From NCBI GenBank assembly GCA_964598275.1, contig CAZRAZ010000006.1, positions 1-23,141 of the forward strand: a stretch of DNA of 23,141 nt, given 5' to 3'. Under the pieces are notes generated by a model that did not search any database, was not told the origin of the DNA, and saw only the letters and a program-made list of their open reading frames with translations. Source of the DNA: JAHIEZ01 sp964598275 (lineage in GTDB: Bacteria; Patescibacteriota; Microgenomatia; UBA12405). The translations under genes and the position numbers were made by a program. Positions within the stretch are counted from its first letter, which is position 1. The number at the start of each line of letters is the position of its first letter. Below, piece by piece: positions 15,903 to 22,218 of the stretch.

Positions 15903-16973
15903 TTATTTTTGAGGTTGATTAATTAGGTTTAGATAAGCTTTGTAAGTTTTATCTAGTTTCTTTTGAGTAAAAAAAAGTAGTTTTCTGGTTTTATCGTATT
16001 CTTGTTGGGTTTTGGTAAGTTCTTTTCGAATGAGATTGTATTGTTTTCGGAATTCAAGGTGAAGTCGAGCTTCGTTTTGTTGCTGTTGGTACAATTTTTT
16101 GAAAATATAATTTTGATTCATAGATTTTGAGATCAGTCTTAAGTTTTTTTTGATAAAGGAATTTTTTTGATAAGTATTTTTTTTAAGACAAAGCAGGTTG
16201 AAATATGTAGACCTTTTAAAAAAATTATCAACACCAATTATGTTGATCCAATTATTTATGGGGGTGTCGATTAAGTATAATTTTTGGGTATTTTCGCCGA
16301 TAACAAAAAGATTGTAGCCAAGTTTGTCTAATAATTTTAGCAATTGTTGGGGCGAGTGGCCGGCTAAAAGCTGACAAGAAGGGTTAAATTCGATAATTAA
16401 TGGGCAGTGAAATTTTTTGATAGTGTTTTGACCACCTCTGATGACGGCTAGTTCGTGACCTTCAACATCAATCTTGATTAAGTCGATTGTCAGGTTTTTT
16501 ACAAGATGGTCGACGGTGGCAGTAATTATTTGTTTTTTTCGGATTGCTTTTGCCTGCGAGTGGGGGGAGAATCCGGAAGAGTCGGAGGCGTTAGTAATAA
16601 AAAAGTTTTTAGATTCTTTTTTGGCAGAAACAGCTTGGCAATGGACGGTGTAATTTTTGATGGAGTTGAGTTTGAAATTTTTTTCTAAAACTTGACAGTT
16701 TTTTTTAACTGCTTCAATGGCGATGATGTTTGTGCTTGGTTGTTGTTGGTGGACTACTAGAGAAAAAAAACCATAATGAGCGCCAATATCCAAAAAAGTG
16801 TTTTTGGGTTTAATTAGATTTCGGATAACTGTAACCGAAAATGGTTCGTATTTATTTTTAAGATAATGCAATCGGTAACGAGGGGTGACGTACATGGGAA
16901 GATTGCCTGTTTTGGTCTTGATTTTGAGTAAGGATTTGAGATTATAGTCGTCTTTGAAAATGTTTTTTTTCAT
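15903..16973 (-). CDS. FkbM-family methyltransferase with C-terminal coiled coil
   Basis: A 356-residue protein. The FkbM domain spans ~45-240: motif I TFLDIGAHYGFFSL (59-72), AIEAVKKNC at the second strand, and DLIKIDVEGHELAVIRGG (~164-181), the family signature. FkbM enzymes O-methylate hydroxyls on sugars and polyketides. From ~300 the sequence turns into a Gln/Lys/Glu-rich helical stretch with leucine/tyrosine repeats (HLEFRKQYNLIRKEL and onward), probably a coiled coil for oligomerisation or for measuring or docking on partners. Chain-terminating methyltransferases that set O-antigen length, such as WbdD, also carry coiled coils next to ABC exporters, which makes a length-control role worth testing; this is inference. 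Its ATG overlaps the TGA of the GT4 gene by four bases. Confidence 0.87.
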   Translation of the reverse strand: MKKNIFKDDYNLKSLLKIKTKTGNLPMYVTPRYRLHYLKNKYEPFSVTVIRNLIKPKNTFLDIGAHYGFFSLVVHQQQPSTNIIAIEAVKKNCQVLEKNFKLNSIKNYTVHCQAVSAKKESKNFFITNASDSSGFSPHSQAKAIRKKQIITATVDHLVKNLTIDLIKIDVEGHELAVIRGGQNTIKKFHCPLIIEFNPSCQLLAGHSPQQLLKLLDKLGYNLFVIGENTQKLYLIDTPINNWINIIGVDNFFKRSTYFNLLCLKKNTYQKNSFIKKNLRLISKSMNQNYIFKKLYQQQQNEARLHLEFRKQYNLIRKELTKTQQEYDKTRKLLFFTQKKLDKTYKAYLNLINQPQK

Positions 16974-18184
16974 TTGAAAATAGATTGGACCAGATTAAGA
17001 AGTTGTTGTTTAAAGTTATCATGGTTGTAAAGCTTTAGTATATTTTGTTGTTCTTTTAAAGTGTCAGGGATGTTTGAGGGCTGGGTGATTATCGTAATTA
17101 GTTTTTGATGGAAATCGTCAACATTGTTAAAAAGATTTGTGTTGATAAATTCAGAAAAAGCTGTATTTTGGGGAACAAAAAGAATGTTGTTGTTTTGGAT
17201 GGCTTCAAAACCAACAATGCTCAAACTTTCTTCAACTGATGGATTAATAAAAAAATCAATGGAATTGAAAATGTGATTTTTTTGTGATTGAGGAAAATCA
17301 TATTTTATTTTTATTATGTTTTTGTGTGTTGACAATTGTTTTTCTACCAGTTTTGAGCTATTGGTTTTGGTTCCAGCTAAAAGAATAGTAAGGCAAAACT
17401 GTTTTTTTTGCCAAAAATTTATATATTTGTCTAGGTAGTGTTTAAAAAAGATAAGGTTTTTTCTGGTGGTAATTTGACCGACACAACCAAGGCGAATTTG
17501 TTTTTGAGAAATATGTTTTTTTATCCGTTTAGCTTTGGGGTTAATATTTTGGTTTTGTTTTTTGACAGGGCTAAAAGTTAATTGACTTAGTTTTGACGGG
17601 AGGATGTAATAGTTTTTGACAAGCTGGCGTTTTTCAAAGTTGGTTAAACAAATTACCTTATCGGCTTGATTAAAAGCTTTTTGAAAAGAGGGGCAGGCAT
17701 TGTAATAAATAACGTCGTGATAGCAGGGAACCAGGATGAGTTTTTTGTGGTATTTTTTGGCGAAGCAAGAAGCATCGACAAAGCTTTTGGTGGGCATGGC
17801 TATACCGATAAGCAGGTCTGAGTTCCGAATGATTTCTATGTTTTTTGTAGAGTATTTTAAATTGGGACCAAAAAAAAGAGGAGAGAATACAGAAAATTTG
17901 AAGATAAATTTGTTAAGAAGTTTGTTGCAAAGACGTTGTTGAAATTTTTTGAGTGAGAGCTGGTGGATATTTCTTTGTTGGATGTTGGTAAAATTAGAAA
18001 AGTTTTTGTAACTATCTAGACTGAGACCTTTTCCGGTAAAAACATGCACAATATATTTTAAGTCTAATACCTGTTTGATTTGTTCACTTAAGAATTCGGC
18101 ACCACCCTTAGCTGGTGGATAGCAGTGAATGAAAATGGAAATTAGTCTTTTTGATTTTGTTGGTTTTTTTGATAACGTTGGCAT
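16970..18184 (-). CDS. GT4-type glycosyltransferase
   Basis: A 404-residue GT-B fold enzyme. The N-terminal half has IFIHCYPPAKGGAEFLSEQ (~17-34), the usual glycine-rich donor/acceptor start of GT4 proteins, and ADKVICLTNFEK. The C-terminal half has RLGCVGQITTRKN (~231-243) and the E-x7-E motif (E319 to E327) in EESLSIVGFEAI. It probably adds a sugar from a nucleotide donor to a lipid-linked glycan in the cytoplasm. The only usable start is ATG 18184, which lies inside the upstream ATPase gene and gives a 43-base overlap; no in-frame ATG, GTG or TTG exists before the conserved N-terminal motif. The overlap implies coupled translation with the exporter ATPase. Confidence 0.88.
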   Translation of the reverse strand: MPTLSKKPTKSKRLISIFIHCYPPAKGGAEFLSEQIKQVLDLKYIVHVFTGKGLSLDSYKNFSNFTNIQQRNIHQLSLKKFQQRLCNKLLNKFIFKFSVFSPLFFGPNLKYSTKNIEIIRNSDLLIGIAMPTKSFVDASCFAKKYHKKLILVPCYHDVIYYNACPSFQKAFNQADKVICLTNFEKRQLVKNYYILPSKLSQLTFSPVKKQNQNINPKAKRIKKHISQKQIRLGCVGQITTRKNLIFFKHYLDKYINFWQKKQFCLTILLAGTKTNSSKLVEKQLSTHKNIIKIKYDFPQSQKNHIFNSIDFFINPSVEESLSIVGFEAIQNNNILFVPQNTAFSEFINTNLFNNVDDFHQKLITIITQPSNIPDTLKEQQNILKLYNHDNFKQQLLNLVQSIFK

Positions 18185-18897
18185 ATTTTTTCAGAATTTC
18201 CCTGAGCGATAAGATTGGAATGATCAAGATAAATGGTTTTGGGACAAAAATTTTTTATGGCTTCAAGAGAATGAGAAACAAAAATTATGGTTGTTTGGTT
18301 TTGTTTAAACTCATTCATTTTTTGATAGCATTTGTTTTGAAAATCTTCGTCTCCAACGGCGAATATTTCATCGATCAAAAGAATGTCTGAATTGACAGAA
18401 ACGGCAATGGAAAAGCCAAGGCGCAGGTACATTCCAGAAGAATAATGTTTGATAGGTTGATCGATAAACTTTGAGAGACCGGAGAAATCAATAATTTTTT
18501 GCATTTTTTGATCGATGGCTTTTTGACCGAGACCGAGTATCGCGGCATTGAGGCGAATATTTTCGCGACCGGTCAGTTCAGGATGAAAGCCAGCACCGAG
18601 TTCGATTAAGGGTGAAACCTTACCGGAAACGATGACGGTGCCGGAAGTGGGGGTCATAACGCTGGCAATGAGCTTTAAGATGGTGGATTTGCCAGAACCG
18701 TTGGGACCGATGATGCCGACAGTCTCTCCCCTGTTGATAACAAAGCTGATGTTTGAAAGGGCGGTGAAGTTGTTTTTGGTTTGTTGGCCGCGAAAAAGGG
18801 CAGGTAGGAATTCTTTGAAGGTTTTTTGAGCCTGAAGAGAGAATTTTTTGGTAACTTTGGTAAAGGTGATGATAGGTTCTATGCTTGTATTTGACAT
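18142..18897 (-). CDS. ABC exporter ATPase for polysaccharide (Wzt/TagH type, short form)
   Basis: A 251-residue nucleotide-binding subunit with Walker A GPNGSGKST (64-72), the QELGAGFHPELTGREN-like region of polysaccharide exporters (seen here as IELGAGFHPELTGREN), signature YSSGMYLRLGFSIAV (152-166), Walker B ILLIDE (172-177) followed by the family's FAVGDEDFQ, and the switch histidine at 209. It ends soon after the core, so it lacks the C-terminal carbohydrate-binding domain of long Wzt proteins that read a terminal cap; it is closer to TagH/KpsT/short Wzt forms. It pairs with the permease at 19450-20250, although an NYN gene lies between them. A 41-base gap upstream holds a possible internal promoter. 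Confidence 0.93.
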   Translation of the reverse strand: MSNTSIEPIITFTKVTKKFSLQAQKTFKEFLPALFRGQQTKNNFTALSNISFVINRGETVGIIGPNGSGKSTILKLIASVMTPTSGTVIVSGKVSPLIELGAGFHPELTGRENIRLNAAILGLGQKAIDQKMQKIIDFSGLSKFIDQPIKHYSSGMYLRLGFSIAVSVNSDILLIDEIFAVGDEDFQNKCYQKMNEFKQNQTTIIFVSHSLEAIKNFCPKTIYLDHSNLIAQGNSEKICQRYQKNQQNQKD

Positions 18898-18905
18898 GTT
18901 TGTTT

Positions 18906-18911
18906 TGTATA
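18906..18911 (-). promoter_or_regulatory. Possible internal -10 box before the ATPase gene
   Basis: Reads TATACA on the minus strand and ends eight bases before the ATG at 18897, similar in spacing to the other near-leaderless promoters in the window. It lies in the only sizeable gap (41 bases) in the upper part of the operon and would let the ATPase and downstream genes be transcribed without the permease and NYN genes. No -35 seen; weak evidence. Confidence 0.3.
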
Positions 18912-18938
18912 ATTGGTTATCACGATGACTGGATAGGC

Positions 18939-19457
18939 CTAAGGTTTCGACTGACCGCCGATGCCAGTCTTTTTTTGTTCTAAACTGTTTTTCAACCAGG
19001 CTATTTGAATAATAAATTTGGAAAAGGGTTTGAAGAGTCTGGAATAGTGTTTATTGGGAGTAAGAACGCGCAAGAGTTTATTTTTTTGGGCAAGATATTC
19101 GACTAGACAGAAAAAGTCACCGTCGCCGGAAACAATTATAGCTTTGCTGTAGTGAGGGTATTTGATCATGGTATGGAGAACCAATTCAGCATCAACATTA
19201 CCCTTGACGGTACCATCCGGGAGTTCTAGGGTTGGTTTGAGAACGACAAGATAACCAAATTGTTGCAGGGTGGTATATAGTTTTTCGTTGCCGGGTTTGT
19301 ATCCGATAAAAAGCAGGGCTTCCTGGACATTGTATTTATTTTTTAAATATTGGCGAAATTTTTTCCAGTCTAGGTTCCAGCCTTGGCTTTTTACGCCCAA
19401 GTTTAAATTTTGGCTGTCGATGAAAGCGTAAATGGGTTTTTGGGTTTTATTAGACAT
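18939..19457 (-). CDS. NYN-domain (LabA-like, PIN-fold) putative ribonuclease
   Basis: A 172-residue protein filled by an NYN domain of the PIN-like nuclease fold. The acidic residues expected for metal binding are present: D14 in YAFIDSQN, D89 in GNVDAELVLH, and D112/D114 in VSGDGDF. LabA/DUF88 proteins of this kind are proposed RNases; close relatives occur beside many unrelated genes. It lies inside the exporter operon, between permease (8-base overlap) and ATPase genes, an unexpected place for a nuclease. It might trim or control this operon's own mRNA, or may simply be a passenger; neither can be decided here. The C-terminus has a short Lys/Gly-rich tail. All catalytic-type residues are intact, so the protein is probably active. 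Confidence 0.85.
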   Translation of the reverse strand: MSNKTQKPIYAFIDSQNLNLGVKSQGWNLDWKKFRQYLKNKYNVQEALLFIGYKPGNEKLYTTLQQFGYLVVLKPTLELPDGTVKGNVDAELVLHTMIKYPHYSKAIIVSGDGDFFCLVEYLAQKNKLLRVLTPNKHYSRLFKPFSKFIIQIAWLKNSLEQKKTGIGGQSKP

Positions 19458-20250
19458 TGTCGGCGAAGGTTTTTTCTTCTCTTTTAAAATAACGAAGGCC
19501 CAAAAGAAGAATTAAAAGGGAAACGAGCAGGGCAACGGCGAGGCTGGAAAATTTGGGAGGAGAACCGGAGAGAATAGATTGACGATAGGCGTTGATGATG
19601 ACGCTCATAGGATTTAACTGATAAATAAAACGAAATTGAGCCGGAACAATATCAACAGGATAGATAATTGGGGTAAGATACATCCAAAGCATTAAAACAA
19701 GGCCCAAGAGGTATTGAATATCGCGATACATCAGATTGGCGGCAGAGAGGATGAGAGAAAGACCGAGGGTGAATATTTGCTGGATTAAAAAGATAGGAAT
19801 AACCCAAAATGCGTTTAGATTGACAGGAAGGCGGTAGATGATAAGAAAGGCGATAAGAATGGTGCTGGCAAAAAGAAAGTCAATGATTTTGGCGATAATA
19901 GTGGCTAAGACCAGAATGGTTCGGGGAAAATATACTTTGGTAATCAGAGAGCTGCTGGCGACCAGAGAATTACTGGCGGAGCTAAGAGAGGAGCTAAAAA
20001 GAGTCCAGGGCAAAAGGGCGGTAAAGAGAAAAACAGAATAAGGAATATTGCCGGCGGCGGCGGTAGGAATGCGCATGATGACGGAAAAGGCAAAACTCAT
20101 GACCAACATTTGTAAAAGTGGATTTAAAATAACCCAAAAGTAGCCTAAAATTGATTGTTTGTAACGGGCCTTAACTTCACGACTAATCATTTGCCAAAGT
20201 AGGTTTTTGTGGTGAGATAGGGATTTGATCTCGGCTATAAGCAATAACAT
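19450..20250 (-). CDS. ABC-2 type polysaccharide export permease (Wzm/TagG type)
   Basis: A 266-residue membrane protein with about six hydrophobic segments. The cytoplasmic entry SREVKARYKQSILGYFWVIL (23-42) and NP motif after it, the LPWTLFSSSL stretch (~80-89), YRDIQY (~175-180) before the fifth segment, and NPMSVIINAYR (~213-223) near the end are all typical of O-antigen and teichoic-acid exporters. With the ATPase at 18142-18897 it forms the transporter that moves a lipid-linked glycan across the membrane. It is the first gene of the nine-gene minus-strand operon. The ATG at 20250 follows a TATAAT box by only five bases, so the mRNA is probably leaderless and expression would be set at transcription start in the 38-base region shared with the YvcK-like gene. 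Confidence 0.93.
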   Translation of the reverse strand: MLLLIAEIKSLSHHKNLLWQMISREVKARYKQSILGYFWVILNPLLQMLVMSFAFSVIMRIPTAAAGNIPYSVFLFTALLPWTLFSSSLSSASNSLVASSSLITKVYFPRTILVLATIIAKIIDFLFASTILIAFLIIYRLPVNLNAFWVIPIFLIQQIFTLGLSLILSAANLMYRDIQYLLGLVLMLWMYLTPIIYPVDIVPAQFRFIYQLNPMSVIINAYRQSILSGSPPKFSSLAVALLVSLLILLLGLRYFKREEKTFADNV

Positions 20251-20255
20251 AAGTG

Positions 20256-20261
20256 ATTATA
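20256..20261 (-). promoter_or_regulatory. Putative -10 box of the exporter operon (leaderless)
   Basis: Perfect TATAAT on the minus strand, ending five bases before the ATG at 20250, so the start of transcription would fall at the start codon. The divergent -10 box for the YvcK-like gene is 14 bases away. No good -35 hexamer. Confidence 0.6.
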
Positions 20262-20275
20262 GCTTATTTTGGGTT

Positions 20276-20281
20276 TATAAT
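20276..20281 (+). promoter_or_regulatory. Putative -10 box of the YvcK-like gene (leaderless)
   Basis: Perfect TATAAT ending seven bases before the ATG at 20289. It decides the start: the in-frame GTG at 20253 lies upstream of this box, so ATG 20289 is the likely initiation codon. No clear -35. Confidence 0.6.
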
Positions 20282-20288
20282 TTACGGT

Positions 20289-21275
20289 ATGGACAGGAGC
20301 TTGAAAATTTGTACTATCGGTGGAGGTTCGGGTATGCCGGTGGTTAACAAGGGTTTGGTTTCCGCCGGTTTTAAAAACATAAAATCGGTGGTGACTACTT
20401 TTGATAGTGGTGGAGATACGGGGCGGATTAGAACTGACGAGAGGGGAAAAGTGTTGGCGTTTTCTGATTATTGGCGATCTTTGGTTTCCTTGTGGCCCGA
20501 CGGAGAACAAAAGAAAATTTGGCAAGAGATATTGATGTTTAGAGACGGGCGGGGGCGAAATTTTGGCAATTTGTTTTTTCAGTTTATGGCCGAAAAAACC
20601 GGCAACTTATCTAAGGTTGACGAAATGTTTTCTGATTTGATGTCGACCAAGTTGGCGGGTAAGGTAATTCCTGTATCTTTACGGTCTTCTCAAATTTGTT
20701 TTGAAACATTAAGCGGAAAAAAATATATGGGTGAACACAATTTGGATGGTTTAAGAATGTCTAACGATAGGGTGGTTTCTATGTGGCTAGAACCTGAAGT
20801 TAGGGCAAATAGTGAAGCAACAAATGCGTTAAACGAGGCCGACGTTATTCTTGTTTGTCCGGGATCTATTTATGGATCAGTGTTGGTAAATTTTTTGCCT
20901 AAGGGTATGGCCGAAGCTTTTTTAGAGAGCAAGGCGAGAAAGATTTTGATTGCTAATATAATGGTGTCGGCGAATGAAGGTGATGAGCTTGATCAGGATA
21001 CTTATGTAGCTTTGTTTTCAAAATATTTAGGCAGAAGAGCGGATTTTGATTTTGTGCTTATGGCTGATTTATCGGTTTTGGATAAAAAGATATTAAAAAC
21101 AGTGATTAAGTTTTATGAAATGGAACATGCCGGCTTACTGGTTTGCCAGGAAAAATCAAAGGTAAAAACCGTGTTGGCTGATGTGATAGTGGTGGAAAAT
21201 CAAAATAAAAGATTAAGGCACGATGAAAAAAAATTAGCAGAGTTTTTTGATAGTATGGAGTTTGATAGTTTTTAA
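20289..21275 (+). CDS. YvcK/CofD-like family protein
   Basis: A 328-residue protein of the CofD/YvcK fold. Residues 7-15 give ICTIGGGSG, the nucleotide-binding start; residues ~34-47 VVTTFDSGGDTGRI take the place of the usual DDGGSSGRL; and later ADVILVCPGSIYGSVLVNFL matches the family's GPGS-x-Y-x-S region. YvcK binds UDP-sugars and is linked to cell-wall synthesis and carbon-source use; CofD makes part of coenzyme F420. The usual GDLR motif after the first region is replaced here by FSDYWRSL, so this is a divergent branch and enzyme activity is uncertain. A UDP-sugar sensor next to a glycan operon would make sense (inference). Start chosen at ATG 20289, directly after a TATAAT box; an in-frame GTG at 20253 is rejected. 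It runs convergent to the methyltransferase gene, 18 bases apart. Confidence 0.85.
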   Translation: MDRSLKICTIGGGSGMPVVNKGLVSAGFKNIKSVVTTFDSGGDTGRIRTDERGKVLAFSDYWRSLVSLWPDGEQKKIWQEILMFRDGRGRNFGNLFFQFMAEKTGNLSKVDEMFSDLMSTKLAGKVIPVSLRSSQICFETLSGKKYMGEHNLDGLRMSNDRVVSMWLEPEVRANSEATNALNEADVILVCPGSIYGSVLVNFLPKGMAEAFLESKARKILIANIMVSANEGDELDQDTYVALFSKYLGRRADFDFVLMADLSVLDKKILKTVIKFYEMEHAGLLVCQEKSKVKTVLADVIVVENQNKRLRHDEKKLAEFFDSMEFDSF

Positions 21276-21293
21276 TAAAACGAGATAGTGGTT

Positions 21294-22115
21294 CTAGTTG
21301 ATCGATTGATATACAGCATAAAAACCAGGAGACAGACTTTTCACCTTTTGAAGGATAATTTTTAATGTAGCAGCTAATATTTTGTTTTTTAGACCTAATT
21401 GTGCGGTGATTGTGTTTAGGGTTGGAGGGGAGTATAGGAGTTTAATTTGTTTAAAACCAAAATTGGTCATTTTTTGTTTGAGTTTTTTGGGAGTGGTTAG
21501 GTTGATGTGTAATTGTTTGTTTTTTTGCAGATCGTTGATTAAGTTTGTCAGTTTTTGTTTACCGGTTAGTATGCTAAAAAGATGAAAGACCCAGGAGATG
21601 TATTTTAAATAGAGATTGTTGTCGGTGTGAATGACTATTAGAGGGGCTGATTTGTGGTTCCATTTGGGGATTTGATCTAAGACAGTTTTTATTTCTGAGT
21701 CATACAGATGTTCTAGGACGTCAATAAAATAGACTACTTTAATATTTTTAAACTCGGGTAGGTTTTGATTGTTGTGGTTGATGAACCTGATCTTAGGGGT
21801 TTGTTTTAATTGAAGATTTAGCTGTTCGAGTTTTTGGCGACAGATATTTATGGCGGGGGCTGAACGATCGATACCGATGACTTGGCAGTGGTATTTTAGA
21901 TAGAGATAAAAGGAGAGATCACCGGGGCCGCAACCATAGTCGATGATGGTATCTTTGGTTTTTAATTTGAGAAGTCGACCGATTTGTTTGTATTTGGTTT
22001 GAAATTGGGATCGGTTAATTTTTTTTGAAAAATCAGGAGAGGAAGAGGATATGCTTGAAAAGTATTGTTGGTTGTAGTGGCGGGAGCTTGTTTGTTTTGA
22101 TCTTAAGGTTGACAT
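21294..22115 (-). CDS. Class I SAM-dependent methyltransferase
   Basis: A 273-residue Rossmann methyltransferase: motif I IIDYGCGPGDLSFYL (57-71), the acidic GIDRSAPAI after strand 2, and VVYFIDVLEHLYD near strand 4, as in the Methyltransf_11/25 group. A Ser-rich, basic N-terminus (1-30) precedes the domain. The substrate cannot be told from sequence; related enzymes methylate sugars, lipids and quinones, and the neighbours favour a glycan or lipid. The ATG at 22115 has no Shine-Dalgarno upstream but follows the TGA of a short possible leader ORF by four bases, so it may depend on re-initiation. It stands apart from the nine-gene operon, separated by the YvcK-like gene. Confidence 0.8.
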   Translation of the reverse strand: MSTLRSKQTSSRHYNQQYFSSISSSSPDFSKKINRSQFQTKYKQIGRLLKLKTKDTIIDYGCGPGDLSFYLYLKYHCQVIGIDRSAPAINICRQKLEQLNLQLKQTPKIRFINHNNQNLPEFKNIKVVYFIDVLEHLYDSEIKTVLDQIPKWNHKSAPLIVIHTDNNLYLKYISWVFHLFSILTGKQKLTNLINDLQKNKQLHINLTTPKKLKQKMTNFGFKQIKLLYSPPTLNTITAQLGLKNKILAATLKIILQKVKSLSPGFYAVYQSIN

Positions 22116-22119
22116 AAGA

Positions 22120-22173
22120 TCAATCGGAGGCCCAGAGTTTGATAAAAATTTTGATTTTGTTTAGGAGGAGCAT
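22120..22173 (-). CDS. Possible 17-residue leader ORF upstream of the methyltransferase
   Basis: On the minus strand an ATG at 22173 opens 17 codons (MLLLNKIKIFIKLWASD, then TGA at 22122-22120). The ATG comes six bases after a TACAAT box, the same near-leaderless spacing as at five other starts here, and the stop is four bases before the methyltransferase ATG. The peptide is short, basic and hydrophobic. It may be translated to bring ribosomes to the next gene, or the ATG may be chance. It is in a different frame (58 bases from 22115), so it is not an N-terminal extension. Confidence 0.35.
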   Translation of the reverse strand: MLLLNKIKIFIKLWASD

Positions 22174-22179
22174 GGGGTA

Positions 22180-22185
22180 ATTGTA
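22180..22185 (-). promoter_or_regulatory. Putative -10 box for the 22173 leader ORF and methyltransferase
   Basis: Reads TACAAT on the minus strand, ending six bases before the ATG at 22173 and 64 bases before the methyltransferase ATG at 22115. It lies 21 bases from the divergent -10 box at 22207-22212. No -35 seen. Confidence 0.4.
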
Positions 22186-22206
22186 AACTATCCTTTTTTA
22201 ATTTGC

Positions 22207-22212
22207 TAGAAT
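22207..22212 (+). promoter_or_regulatory. Putative extended -10 box of the TMTC-like gene (leaderless)
   Basis: TAGAAT preceded by TGC (22204-22206), giving an extended -10 element TGnTAGAAT. It ends six bases before the ATG at 22219, the same spacing as at 7669. Confidence 0.55.
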
Positions 22213-22218
22213 GAGAAT

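Noticed and set aside
20253..20288. In-frame GTG at 20253 as a longer start for the YvcK-like protein
   Set aside because: It lies upstream of the TATAAT box at 20276-20281, and the added residues are not family-like; ATG 20289 starts just before the conserved ICTIGGGSG.
22163..22179. AGGAGGAG followed by ATG on the plus strand, looking like a Shine-Dalgarno and start
   Set aside because: The frame is ATG GGG TAA, so it codes for nothing useful.
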